A DNA stretch of 16,831 bases from an uncultured Clostridia bacterium. GTDB taxonomy: Bacteria; Bacillota; Clostridia; TANB77; CAG-508. This document shows, piece by piece, positions 1-8,254 of this stretch. Where the stretch lies: assembly GCA_947627785.1 (NCBI GenBank), contig CANQXC010000008.1, forward strand, positions 1 through 16,831, written 5' to 3'. The notes under the pieces are model-generated. The model was not told where the DNA came from. It searched no databases and was given only the letters and a program-made list of their open reading frames with translations. How positions within the stretch are numbered: the first letter of the stretch is position 1; every line of letters starts with the position of its first letter. A program made the position numbers and the translations under genes.

Positions 1-761
1 GTGTACCATATTTTTGCTTGTATGTTTGCTTTACTATGTACAAATCTTATTCCTGTATATTTCCCTTCTAAGTATCCATTAACTAAAACTTGACCATCTT
101 GTACTATATCTCCCACTTGTACAGCTGCTGTTCCATTCTGAATATTTATTTTTGTTATAATACCTATTTTATCAGCAACAATATCGCAGTATTCGTTCTC
201 ATCTATAATTTCTGGTGCTTTTTCTGTTTCTTTCACTTTTACTATTGCATTTGTTCCTTTAAGTGTAATTCCTATCCAAGCAATATCATCTCTATTTAAT
301 CTTATCTTACTTATTACTGCATTTGTATCCATATCATTTTTTGACATGCCTATTGATAATCCACTTTCTTCTAAGCTTTTAATAATATCCTCATTGCTAA
401 TATTTATATTCCCTGTAACCTCTATATTCCAAACATAGTTTGATGAAATCACCATAAATACTATGACTATTAAAAATAATATTGCAAATATTTTTCTTTT
501 TCTATATTTATGTGCTGTAAATGGTAAACCATTTTTACTTTGGATTTTTATTTTAGATTTTGTTTTCTTAGCTACTTGTCTTAATTTTTTATAATCTTCC
601 AATTTAACATTTGCATACATTATTGTTGATTTTTCTCTTTTTATATCCATAAGTAAAATTCTTTTACTTATGCACATATTTATAAATCTCTCTATAAAAA
701 ATCCTTCTACTTTTACATTAACATATCCTGTAAAGTAGTTTAATATATTCCTTACAAACAA
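1..761 (-). CDS. yqfD: Sporulation protein YqfD, 3' end missing
   Basis: Membrane-anchored sporulation protein of the YqfD family, which works with YqfC in the mother cell; its biochemical role is not settled. About 253 residues of a usual ~400 are present and the frame is open to the window edge. The N-terminus has the family look (LNYFTGYVNVKVEGFFIERF), then a basic stretch and one membrane segment at about residues 91-107, followed by an extracytoplasmic part (WNIEVTGNINIS onward). I chose the TTG at 761-759: a GGAG lies 8 nt upstream inside the end of yqfC, and the protein then begins like its relatives. A GTG at 770-768, overlapping the yqfC stop as GTGA, is the alternative but lacks a usable ribosome binding site. 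Translationally coupled to yqfC. Confidence 0.85.
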   Translation of the reverse strand, partial: MFVRNILNYFTGYVNVKVEGFFIERFINMCISKRILLMDIKREKSTIMYANVKLEDYKKLRQVAKKTKSKIKIQSKNGLPFTAHKYRKRKIFAILFLIVIVFMVISSNYVWNIEVTGNINISNEDIIKSLEESGLSIGMSKNDMDTNAVISKIRLNRDDIAWIGITLKGTNAIVKVKETEKAPEIIDENEYCDIVADKIGIITKINIQNGTAAVQVGDIVQDGQVLVNGYLEGKYTGIRFVHSKANIQAKIWY

Positions 762-766
762 ACCTT

Positions 767-1042
767 TCACTCCATTTCGTTTTTTTCTAATTCTATGCTC
801 TTTATGGTTCCTTTTATAGCTATATCATCTTCAGTTATTTGCTCTAATGTTAATTTATATCCATTTATATTTACTGTTCCTATCTCTGTATTTATTTTTA
901 TAAAAAATTCTTCATATTCTAATATTCCTTTATAGTTTTCTATTAGTATCTCATCAAAGGATATTATTGTTATTTTTGCCTCTTTACTATCTATTTCCCT
1001 TGGCATATCTAACATTTGGTTAAGTCTATTTCTTTTCTTCAT
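767..1042 (-). CDS. yqfC: Sporulation protein YqfC (YabP/YqfC family)
   Basis: Small sporulation protein of 91 residues, the usual length of the YabP/YqfC family. Diagnostic parts are the N-terminal NRLNQMLDMPREI and the central FDEILIENYKGILEYEEFFIKI. No signal peptide or membrane segment is visible. In Bacillus and Clostridia this gene sits directly before yqfD, as here, and is read under the mother-cell sigma factor E; the function is linked to spore formation but not biochemically defined. A GGAGG lies 4 nt before the ATG. The TGA stop overlaps the start region of yqfD, so the two are co-translated. The promoter I can see resembles sigma A rather than sigma E. Confidence 0.88.
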   Translation of the reverse strand: MKKRNRLNQMLDMPREIDSKEAKITIISFDEILIENYKGILEYEEFFIKINTEIGTVNINGYKLTLEQITEDDIAIKGTIKSIELEKNEME

Positions 1043-1131
1043 ATAACCTCCACTTTTTTTTATTACTAATAAATATTATTTTATCTTTTATATAATATTA
1101 CTGTTTTTTTAGTAAGAAACTATATTTAGTA

Positions 1132-1160
1132 ATTAAAACCTACTCACCAAATTATGTCAA
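1132..1160 (-). promoter_or_regulatory. Sigma-A-like promoter of yqfC-yqfD
   Basis: On the minus strand, TTGACA (1160-1155) is followed after exactly 17 nt by TTTAAT (1137-1132), about 90 nt before the yqfC start and just after the terminator of the preceding gene. I see no good sigma-E motif in the same gap. The remainder of 1043-1200 is A+T-rich and holds nothing else I recognise. Confidence 0.55.
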
Positions 1161-1200
1161 AAGTTGTTGGTTATTACTTGAAAGCCTTTTGTTTCAATAA

Positions 1201-1230
1201 CAAAAAAAAACAAACAGTAATAACTGTTTG
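1201..1230 (-). terminator. Rho-independent terminator of the galK-to-peptidase operon
   Basis: Minus strand CAAACAGT-TATT-ACTGTTTG: a perfect 8-bp stem (1230-1211) with a 4-nt loop, followed by a run of nine T. It starts 18 nt after the stop codon of the zinc-peptidase gene and closes the five-gene unit. Confidence 0.9.
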
Positions 1231-1247
1231 ATCCTATATGTTACTTA

Positions 1248-1934
1248 TTAGAACAAAGTTACAATAGCATATGCAAATATAGCTAATAATGATGTAATCA
1301 AGATTTGTACTGTTGTAAACGGTATCCCTAATCTATTTATTTTATCATATTCTTCTATTAAACTTTCTTCCTCTTTTTTATTTAATATGTGTTTACTTTC
1401 TATATATTCTTTTGCTATATATCTAGATTTTGTCATTGCATCTATTTCTAAATAACCTCTAACTACAAATTTTATTAATGCAATTAATGTTAATATAAAA
1501 AACTGAATTGTTGTATTTTGCACTACGTTTGTAATGGTTAAAACTATTATAATTAGCCAATATAGCATGCTTATATTAGAAAATATAAAGTTGAACAATA
1601 ATAACCTTCTATCTTGTATAGAATGCATACATTCATGTGCTATTGTTTGTATTCTTGCATAGTTATTTTTCATATCAGCTATTGATATTTTATCTGTAAC
1701 AGCAATATATAAACTTGTTTGAGTGTTCTTTGCTTCCTCTATTTTTACTTTATTATTTCCAAGCATACTAAGTATTTCTTTTGCAATTTGAACATTTTCC
1801 GGAAATTTATCAGTAAATTTTTCTAATTCTTTATTCTCTTTTAAAGGCTCTGCTTTTTTTATATCTAACTTAAATATATATTTCAATAAAACTATGCTTC
1901 CCAAAATTAGTGCTACAACAATCATCGAATCCAT
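1248..1934 (-). CDS. Integral-membrane zinc metallopeptidase (YugP-like)
   Basis: Predicted membrane-bound zinc peptidase, 228 residues, similar in length to Bacillus YugP. An N-terminal membrane helix (about 4-20) is followed by a cytosolic or surface segment, then the zinc motif HECMH (H100, E101, H104) and further hydrophobic segments at about 115-138, 142-158 and 207-228. EIDAMTKSRYIAKEY at 163-177 resembles the family's EFDAS-RA segment, so E163 is a candidate third zinc ligand. The substrate is unknown for this family. The ATG follows the pyk stop codon with no gap (TAAATG) and the nearest strong GGAGG is 16 nt away inside pyk, so translation probably depends on coupling to pyk. Family assignment is from motif and topology only; another HExxH membrane peptidase family is possible. 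Confidence 0.68.
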   Translation of the reverse strand: MDSMIVVALILGSIVLLKYIFKLDIKKAEPLKENKELEKFTDKFPENVQIAKEILSMLGNNKVKIEEAKNTQTSLYIAVTDKISIADMKNNYARIQTIAHECMHSIQDRRLLLFNFIFSNISMLYWLIIIVLTITNVVQNTTIQFFILTLIALIKFVVRGYLEIDAMTKSRYIAKEYIESKHILNKKEEESLIEEYDKINRLGIPFTTVQILITSLLAIFAYAIVTLF

Positions 1935-3374
1935 TTATATCTCTACAACTCCTCCCATTACACTGTTTCTTTTTAAATCTCCTTCTGGTATATCTGTTAA
2001 TACCTTTGTTCCCCCTGCTATAACTACTTTATCTCCTTCTGCTAAGAAGCCTTCTTCTCTTAATTTATCTAATCCCTTATGCAATAATACATCAATACTT
2101 GGTTGTGGTTCAAATAGTTTTGGAATTATTCCCCAACATAAACCTAATTGCCTATATATAACCTCTTTCTGTGTTATTGCAAATATTGGACATTCTGCTC
2201 CAAAGCTTGATACCATTCTTGCTGTGTTACCTGTATTTGTGTATGCTATAATAGCTTTTGCATTAACATTCATAGCCGCTTCACAAACTGCATAATTCAT
2301 TATAAATTCACAATCTGAATCTTTTAAATCATATTCTCTTTCTTTAAATCTCTTCCAATATTTGATAGAGCTTTCTATCTTTATTGCAATTTTACTCATT
2401 GTTTTTACACATTCTACTGGATATTTTCCTGAAGCTGTTTCTCCAGATAACATTATTCCGCTACTTCCATCATAAATAGCATTTGCTACGTCACTTACCT
2501 CTGCTCTTGTTGGTCTTGGATTTGTTATCATAGATTCTAACATTTGTGTAGCTGTTATTACTGGTTTACCTTGTTTATAGCATTTTTTTATAAATTGTTT
2601 TTGATATACAGGTACTTCCTCCATAGGAATTTCTACACCTAAGTCTCCTCTTGCTACCATTATTCCATCTGATACAGCAAGTATTTCATCAAAATTGTTT
2701 ATTCCTTCTCTATTTTCTATTTTTGATATTATTTTTATATGTTCTCCATTATTTTCTTTTAAAACTTTTCTTATTTCCAGTACATCCTGTGGCTTTCTTA
2801 TAAATGATGCTGCTATATAATCAAAACCTATTTCTATTCCATATTTTATATCTGCAATATCTTTTTCTGTAATACCTGGAAGGTTTACAGAAAAGTCTGG
2901 TATGTTTATACTTTTTCTATTTGTAAGTTTTCCACCTTGAATTACTTCACAAACTATATCTTTATCTCTAATTTCTTTTACTTTTAACTCTATTGTGCCA
3001 TCATTTACAAGTATCGTTCTTCCTATATCTATTTCACTATAAAGTGTTTTATATGTTATAGATACTTTTGTTTCATCTCCTATTTCTTCATTATTTAATA
3101 GTGTAAATTCTTGACCTTGTTTTAAGAAAATCTGATCATTTTCAAATTTTCCAATTCTTATCTCTGGTCCTTGTGTATCTAATAATAGTGGGATTGGCAA
3201 TTTTAATTCATCCCTTACTCTTTTGAACATATTTATCCTATCTGCTTGGTCTTGATAATTTCCATGTGAAAAGTTTATTCTTGCAACATTCATCCCTTCT
3301 AGCATAAGTTGTTTTAAAATCTCTTCATTATCTGTTGCAGGTCCTAATGTGCAAACTATTTTTGTTTTTCTCAT
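1935..3374 (-). CDS. pyk: Pyruvate kinase
   Basis: Converts phosphoenolpyruvate and ADP to pyruvate and ATP in the last step of glycolysis; cytosolic, normally a tetramer. The 479 residues give a complete enzyme: N-terminal RKTKIVCTLGPA, substrate-binding RINFSHGN, the active-site segment IISKIENREG (K218, E220 by my count), MVARGDLGVEIP around 239-250, and PVITATQMLESM plus RAEVSDVANA. It lacks the extra C-terminal PEP-utiliser-like domain found in Bacillus enzymes, as is common in Clostridia. It lies 78 nt after glgP, separated by a long stem-loop, and abuts the peptidase gene downstream. An AAAGGA sits about 10 nt before the ATG. Placement with galK and glgP fits a glycan-to-pyruvate unit. 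Confidence 0.97.
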   Translation of the reverse strand: MRKTKIVCTLGPATDNEEILKQLMLEGMNVARINFSHGNYQDQADRINMFKRVRDELKLPIPLLLDTQGPEIRIGKFENDQIFLKQGQEFTLLNNEEIGDETKVSITYKTLYSEIDIGRTILVNDGTIELKVKEIRDKDIVCEVIQGGKLTNRKSINIPDFSVNLPGITEKDIADIKYGIEIGFDYIAASFIRKPQDVLEIRKVLKENNGEHIKIISKIENREGINNFDEILAVSDGIMVARGDLGVEIPMEEVPVYQKQFIKKCYKQGKPVITATQMLESMITNPRPTRAEVSDVANAIYDGSSGIMLSGETASGKYPVECVKTMSKIAIKIESSIKYWKRFKEREYDLKDSDCEFIMNYAVCEAAMNVNAKAIIAYTNTGNTARMVSSFGAECPIFAITQKEVIYRQLGLCWGIIPKLFEPQPSIDVLLHKGLDKLREEGFLAEGDKVVIAGGTKVLTDIPEGDLKRNSVMGGVVEI

Positions 3375-3394
3375 AAAAATACATTCCTTTCTTT

Positions 3395-3452
3395 AAAATA
3401 TGTCAATTAGAACTGCTAGTTTTTATTTCTACTATCCTAATTGACATATTTT
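3395..3452 (-). terminator. Long stem-loop between glgP and pyk
   Basis: A perfect 16-bp inverted repeat: 3395-3410 (AAAATATGTCAATTAG on plus) against 3437-3452, with a 26-nt spacer. On the minus strand the first arm begins immediately after the glgP stop codon, and the second arm ends in TTTT about 20 nt before the pyk start. It is too weakly T-tailed to be a sure terminator; partial termination, RNA processing or 3'-end protection of glgP mRNA are equally possible. The second arm also contains TTGACA on the minus strand, so a promoter role cannot be excluded. Confidence 0.6.
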
Positions 3453-6017
3453 TTATTGTGTTATCCATTTTATTAAATTTAAATTTGCTGAATCTAATAG
3501 CATCTCGTGTTTTGGCATCACCCTAAATGTATAACCATAATTTCCGCCTGTTTTCATTTCAATTTTTGTTTCATATTCATAAGTTTTATTTTCTACATCC
3601 TCTGATATTCTGGTCATCGGAGTTATATTTACATCTTCTACTATTCCATTATCTAAAATTTTTCCACAATAACATTCTACTTGTATATTGTCTTTATCTA
3701 TATTTGGTAACATTACTTTACATCTTACTGTTATTTTTTTACCAGCATCTATAGTAATATTATCTAAATTATTCTCTTGCGTTATTTTAATGTCATTCCA
3801 ATTAGCATATAAATTTTGTTTCGTCTTATTAAAATCTGTAACTTTTTCTAAGTTACTAAAATACTTATCTGTTAAATTACATAAAGGAACATATAATTTC
3901 TTTGTATAATCAACCAACATTCGTGCTGTACTGTATTTTCCTCCTGTTGAAATTATTGAGTTCTTCATTAATTTTAACCAATCTTTTGAAATTCCATTTT
4001 CATCTTTATTATAATATGCTGGTATTATTTTATCTTCCAATATTTTATATATGCTTTCACTATCTGCCAAATCTTGTTCCTCGTATGAATAATAGTCATC
4101 ATTTGTTCCTATTGCCCATCCATTTTTTGTGTTATATCCTTCTGCCCACCAACCATCTAGTATACTAAAGTTTACAACACCATTTACTGAAGCTTTTTCA
4201 CCACTTGTTCCAGATGCCTCCATCGGTCTTCTTGGATTATTAAGCCATACGTCAACTCCTGAAACTAAGTGTCTTGCTATATTTATATTATAGTTCTCTA
4301 GTAATATTATTTTACCTTTAAACTGTGGCATCATTGAAACCTCATGTATGTATTTTATTAAATCTTGCCCCTCTTTATCCGCTGGATGTGCTTTTCCTGC
4401 AAATATTATTTGTACAGGTTTATTTATATCATTTAGTATTTGAGTCATTCTCTCCAAGTCTTTAAAAATTAGTGTTGCTCTTTTGTATGTTGCAAATCTT
4501 CTTGCAAATCCTATTGTTAGTGCCTCTGGATTTAAGTTTGAAACTATATCTCTTATTTTTTCATAATGAACTCCACTATTTTTAAGCCTTGCTGTTACAT
4601 TATCTCTTACTAGCTTTAATAATTTTATTTTTCTTTCTTGATGTGCTTTCCATAACTCTACATCTGGTATTGTTTCTATTTTTTCCCATGTACTGTCTTC
4701 ATATATTTTATCTTGCCAATATGGCTCTAGGTATTTATTATATAATTCTTTTAAGTTTGGAGCAAGCCATGAACATGTGTGAATTCCATTAGTAACATAT
4801 GTTATTGGAGATTCTTGTGGAGCAATTTCTGGCCATACCTCTGAAAATAATTCTCTTGAAACTTTGCCATGTAATTTACTTACACCATTTTTCTTTCCTG
4901 CAACTTTTAATGCTAATATTCCCATATTAAATGTTGTTTTATTTGTTTCTTTTGGTTTCATTCCTAACTCTAAAAATTCTTCTTCTGTTATTCCTAAATC
5001 TTTCCAATACTGGTCAAAGTATTTTTCAACTAATGTTGTTGGGAAAATATCATTTCCCGCCGGTACTGGTGTATGTGTTGTAAATACTGTTTTTGCAGTT
5101 ACTATATCTTTTGCAATATCAAAAGATACTTGTTTTTCTTTTATTGTATTTTTTATTGCTTCTAAAACCAAGAATGATGAATGTCCTTCATTCATATGAT
5201 ATATAGTAGGTTTTATTCCTAATTCGTCTAATAATCTTACCCCACCTATTCCTAAAACCATTTCTTGTTTTATTCTCATTTCCTGGTCTCCACCATATAA
5301 TCTAAGTGTTGTTCCTCTGTGTTCTTCTTTGTTTTCTGGTATATCTGTATCTAATAAATATAAATTTACTCTACCTACACAAATTTTCCATACTTTTATA
5401 TAGATTTTTTCTTTTAACATTTTTATATTTATTATTAAATCTTCTCCATCCTTGTCTTTTACTGGTCTTATTGGTAAATTATCTAAATCTATATTATGAT
5501 ATTCAGTTAGTTGGTGTCCATTTTTATCAATAATCTGGTTAAAGTATCCATTTTTATATAATAAGCCTATTGCAACTAATGGAATTCCTAAATCACTCGC
5601 TGATTTTAAGTGGTCTCCTGAAAGAATTCCAAGTCCTCCAGAATAAATAGGTATTGTTTCATCTAAGCCATATTCTGCTGAAAAATATGCAATTATATCA
5701 TCTTTATTCTCAGGATATTGCCTATTAAACCAATTATTTTTACTTTTCATATAGTTTTCAAAATTTTCTACATTTGTTTTATATTCTTTTAAAATATCCG
5801 GATTGATTGCTGCCTGCTCTAGCTTCTTTTGCTCCACCTCTCTTAAGAATTTTACTGGATTTTTTCCACATCTTTCCCATAAGTCTATATCAATCTCTTT
5901 GAAAATTTTCAAAAACTCTGTGTTCCATGACCACCATAGATTTTCTGTTATTATCCCCAACTTTTCTATTGGTTTTGGTAGCTGAGGATTTACTGTTATC
6001 TTATTAAATATGTACAT
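3453..6017 (-). CDS. glgP: Alpha-glucan (glycogen/maltodextrin) phosphorylase, DUF3417 type
   Basis: Releases glucose 1-phosphate from alpha-1,4-glucans with inorganic phosphate and pyridoxal phosphate; glycosyltransferase family 35, cytosolic. The 854 residues show the N-terminal DUF3417 segment (LWWSWNTEFLKIF, about 27-39), the glucan/active-site part (YFSAEYGLDETIPIYSGGLG, 111-130; FTTHTPVPAGND, 312-323; YVTNGIHTCSW, 407-417), GFARRFATYKRA (503-514) and the PLP site ASGTSGEKAS with K608. A beta-rich C-terminal segment from about 735 follows the catalytic part. This is the long bacterial/archaeal phosphorylase type rather than the classical E. coli MalP/GlgP type. AAGGAGG lies 10 nt before the ATG. 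It lies 58 nt after coaW with no clear promoter between, so it is probably read from the galK promoter. Confidence 0.95.
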   Translation of the reverse strand: MYIFNKITVNPQLPKPIEKLGIITENLWWSWNTEFLKIFKEIDIDLWERCGKNPVKFLREVEQKKLEQAAINPDILKEYKTNVENFENYMKSKNNWFNRQYPENKDDIIAYFSAEYGLDETIPIYSGGLGILSGDHLKSASDLGIPLVAIGLLYKNGYFNQIIDKNGHQLTEYHNIDLDNLPIRPVKDKDGEDLIINIKMLKEKIYIKVWKICVGRVNLYLLDTDIPENKEEHRGTTLRLYGGDQEMRIKQEMVLGIGGVRLLDELGIKPTIYHMNEGHSSFLVLEAIKNTIKEKQVSFDIAKDIVTAKTVFTTHTPVPAGNDIFPTTLVEKYFDQYWKDLGITEEEFLELGMKPKETNKTTFNMGILALKVAGKKNGVSKLHGKVSRELFSEVWPEIAPQESPITYVTNGIHTCSWLAPNLKELYNKYLEPYWQDKIYEDSTWEKIETIPDVELWKAHQERKIKLLKLVRDNVTARLKNSGVHYEKIRDIVSNLNPEALTIGFARRFATYKRATLIFKDLERMTQILNDINKPVQIIFAGKAHPADKEGQDLIKYIHEVSMMPQFKGKIILLENYNINIARHLVSGVDVWLNNPRRPMEASGTSGEKASVNGVVNFSILDGWWAEGYNTKNGWAIGTNDDYYSYEEQDLADSESIYKILEDKIIPAYYNKDENGISKDWLKLMKNSIISTGGKYSTARMLVDYTKKLYVPLCNLTDKYFSNLEKVTDFNKTKQNLYANWNDIKITQENNLDNITIDAGKKITVRCKVMLPNIDKDNIQVECYCGKILDNGIVEDVNITPMTRISEDVENKTYEYETKIEMKTGGNYGYTFRVMPKHEMLLDSANLNLIKWITQ

Positions 6018-6075
6018 TTAAAAAGTACCTCCTTAGTATTTTTTGTTTATATTTCATATGTTGCTTTATTTTTAA

Positions 6076-6894
6076 TTATTTATTAATTACCGATTTAACT
6101 GCTCCAATTACTGTAGCATATTCTGCTTGTTTTGGAATTATAAAATTTATTTTTTTATCTTTATGTAAATTTTCAACTCTTCTTAGAACTTTATGCATAT
6201 ATGGAATTGTGGCAACATTGCCTATAACAATTATATTCTTATTGTTATTATTTTGTGTTGCAAATACTGCCATTACTCCTATAGCTTCAAAAACCATATT
6301 AGCAATTCCACGAATTATATCATTTGATGTTGCTTTATTATTTAGTTTTCCAAAGTTTGCTGACGTAGTATCCTTTGGCAGAGTTTTTATTTCTTTTGTT
6401 GTTATATCTCCCACTGTCAAATCTACATTTTCTAGATTTCCATTTAAAATACTGTTGTTTATTTCATCTATTGAATTAACATTTCCTAATTTTCTACATA
6501 GGTTTATTAGAGTTCCTCCTCCAACACCTGTTCCTCCGAGATGTGTAAATTCATTTTTCTTTGCATTTACAAATGCTGTTCCTGTGCCTATACTTACTAC
6601 CAAAGCTTCCTCTTTATTTGCTAGATATAATCCTCCTGTTCCTATTGCTACAAATTCATCTACCTTTGTAACTGGTATCCCATCTATATTGTCTAATATT
6701 TCATTTTCTCCTACTCCAGTTAAAATAATATTATAAATATTTTTTTTATCTATATTTTTCTTTTCTATAAATATCTGTAATGATTCCTTAACAGATTTTT
6801 TTTCTAACATTAATTTATTTATTATATTTTTTTGTTCATCTATCTCAATTATCTTTACATATGAACTTCCTGCATCTATGCCTATAATGTTCAT
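6076..6894 (-). CDS. coaW: Type II pantothenate kinase
   Basis: Phosphorylates pantothenate with ATP, the first step of coenzyme A synthesis; cytosolic. The 272 residues belong to the ASKHA fold: N-terminal phosphate loop GIDAGSSYVKI (5-15), TGVGENEI with E63 as candidate general base, VDEFVAIGTGGLYLAN (78-93), SIGTGTAF (101-108) and GGTGVGGGT (120-128), then VIGNVA near the C-terminus for adenosine binding. The length and motif order match Staphylococcus CoaW rather than CoaA or CoaX. The gene follows galK with an 11-nt gap, and its ribosome binding site (AAAGGAG, 6 nt before ATG) overlaps the galK stop codon, so the two are coupled. Members of this family in gut Firmicutes vary in measured activity; the name rests on sequence pattern. 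Confidence 0.88.
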   Translation of the reverse strand: MNIIGIDAGSSYVKIIEIDEQKNIINKLMLEKKSVKESLQIFIEKKNIDKKNIYNIILTGVGENEILDNIDGIPVTKVDEFVAIGTGGLYLANKEEALVVSIGTGTAFVNAKKNEFTHLGGTGVGGGTLINLCRKLGNVNSIDEINNSILNGNLENVDLTVGDITTKEIKTLPKDTTSANFGKLNNKATSNDIIRGIANMVFEAIGVMAVFATQNNNNKNIIVIGNVATIPYMHKVLRRVENLHKDKKINFIIPKQAEYATVIGAVKSVINK

Positions 6895-6905
6895 CTTCTA
6901 CTCCT

Positions 6906-8072
6906 TTATATAATTGTGGGTTTATCACCTATTTCAACAACATAGAATTCTGGATTATATCCTATTTTCTCTCTATAACCTTTTTCTACATTTTCTATGA
7001 AATTTTCCACTTTATCTGTTTTTACAATACTTACAGCACATCCTCCAAAACCAGCTCCTGTCATTCTTGCACCTATAACACCCTCTTGTTTTAAAGCTTC
7101 CTCTACTAAAGTATCCAATTCAATTCCTGTTACCTCATAATCATCCCTTAAAGAATTATGTGATTCTACCATTAATTTTCCAAATAAATCTAAATTATTA
7201 TCTTTTAATGCTTGTACCGCTTTTAAGGTTCTTTGATTTTCATATACAGCATGTTTTGCTCTTTTTTGTCTTATTTCATCTTTTATTAAATGTTTATTCT
7301 GTTCAAATTCTTCCTCTGTAAGTTCACCTAATGCTTTTATTTTTACTCCACCTTCTTGTAGTTCTTCTAATGCTCTTTCACACTCTGCTCTTCTTACATT
7401 ATATTTAGAATCCCCCAAGCCCCTCTTCTTATTTGTATTCATTATAACTATTTTCTCATCTTTTAATTCTATTGGTGCATATTGATATTCTAATGTAGCA
7501 GTGTCTAAGAATACCGCATTATTTTTCTTTCCATTTGCTATAACAAATTGATCCATTATTCCACAGTTTACACCAACGTATTTATTTTCTGCTTTTTGAC
7601 CTATTAAAGCTATTTTTGTATTATCTATATCTAGTTTAAACATATCTTTTAACATATATGCTGTTAATACCTCTAATGATGCTGATGATGATAAACCTGC
7701 TCCATTTGGTATTGTTCCATAATATACAACATCAAAACCATGATCTATATTATATCCTTCATCTTTTAAAGCCCATATAACAGCTTTTGGATAATTTATC
7801 CAGTTTTCATTTTCATTATATACTAAATTTTCTATAGATGATGAGATTATTCCTAATTCATCAAAATTAATTGAATAAAAATTTAATATTTTATCTTCTC
7901 TTTCTCTTACTGTTGCATATGTTCCCATTGTTAGTGCACATGGAAAAACATGTCCTCCATTATAATCTGTATGTTCTCCTATTAAATTTACTCTGCCCGG
8001 TGCAAAGTATGTTTTAAATCTTCCTTCTGTTCCAAAAATTTCTTTAAATTTAGCTTCAACTATTTCTTTCAT
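6906..8072 (-). CDS. galK: Galactokinase
   Basis: Phosphorylates alpha-D-galactose to galactose 1-phosphate with ATP, the entry to the Leloir pathway; cytosolic GHMP kinase. The 388 residues have the usual length and all three GHMP motifs: GRVNLIGEHTDYNGG (26-40, galactokinase signature), PNGAGLSSSASLEV (122-135, ATP loop) and GARMTGAGFGGCA near the C-terminus. GIMDQF at 171-176 carries the candidate catalytic base D174, and R27 is present. An AAAGGA lies about 13 nt before the ATG. First gene of a unit continuing to coaW, glgP, pyk and the zinc peptidase. galT and galE are not in the window, so galactose 1-phosphate must be handled by genes elsewhere. Confidence 0.97.
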   Translation of the reverse strand: MKEIVEAKFKEIFGTEGRFKTYFAPGRVNLIGEHTDYNGGHVFPCALTMGTYATVREREDKILNFYSINFDELGIISSSIENLVYNENENWINYPKAVIWALKDEGYNIDHGFDVVYYGTIPNGAGLSSSASLEVLTAYMLKDMFKLDIDNTKIALIGQKAENKYVGVNCGIMDQFVIANGKKNNAVFLDTATLEYQYAPIELKDEKIVIMNTNKKRGLGDSKYNVRRAECERALEELQEGGVKIKALGELTEEEFEQNKHLIKDEIRQKRAKHAVYENQRTLKAVQALKDNNLDLFGKLMVESHNSLRDDYEVTGIELDTLVEEALKQEGVIGARMTGAGFGGCAVSIVKTDKVENFIENVEKGYREKIGYNPEFYVVEIGDKPTII

Positions 8073-8150
8073 TTTTATTAATCATTCCTTTCTCTAAGGA
8101 TAATTTTTGTTATTTTTTCACAATAAAAATACACTTATAACAATAATATC

Positions 8151-8180
8151 ATTCTATCATAAAACAATTTTAATAATCAA
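8151..8180 (-). promoter_or_regulatory. Candidate promoter of the galK operon
   Basis: Minus strand TTGATT (8180-8175), an 18-nt spacer and TAGAAT (8156-8151), about 80 nt before galK. Both boxes are one or two mismatches from consensus. This is the best candidate in the 182-nt gap 8073-8254, which otherwise holds the terminator of the preceding gene and A+T-rich leader sequence. Confidence 0.45.
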
Positions 8181-8213
8181 TAGATTTTAATAAATTTTTT
8201 ATAAAATTATAAA

Positions 8214-8244
8214 ACAAAAAAGCCTGAATATATCTCAGACTTTT
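8214..8244 (-). terminator. Rho-independent terminator of the small IPNTG protein gene
   Basis: Minus strand AGTCTGA (8241-8235), loop GATATAT, TCAGGCT (8227-8221) with one G-T wobble, then six T. Flanking A and T runs lengthen the stem. It begins within about 15 nt of the stop codon of the preceding gene. Confidence 0.88.
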
Positions 8245-8254
8245 TTTATTATAT

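Noticed and set aside
1894..2295. Plus-strand open frame of 133 codons
   Set aside because: Antisense to pyk, whose protein is conserved end to end.
6209..6736. Plus-strand open frame of 175 codons
   Set aside because: Antisense to coaW, which has clear catalytic motifs. The frame is low-complexity and resembles no family.
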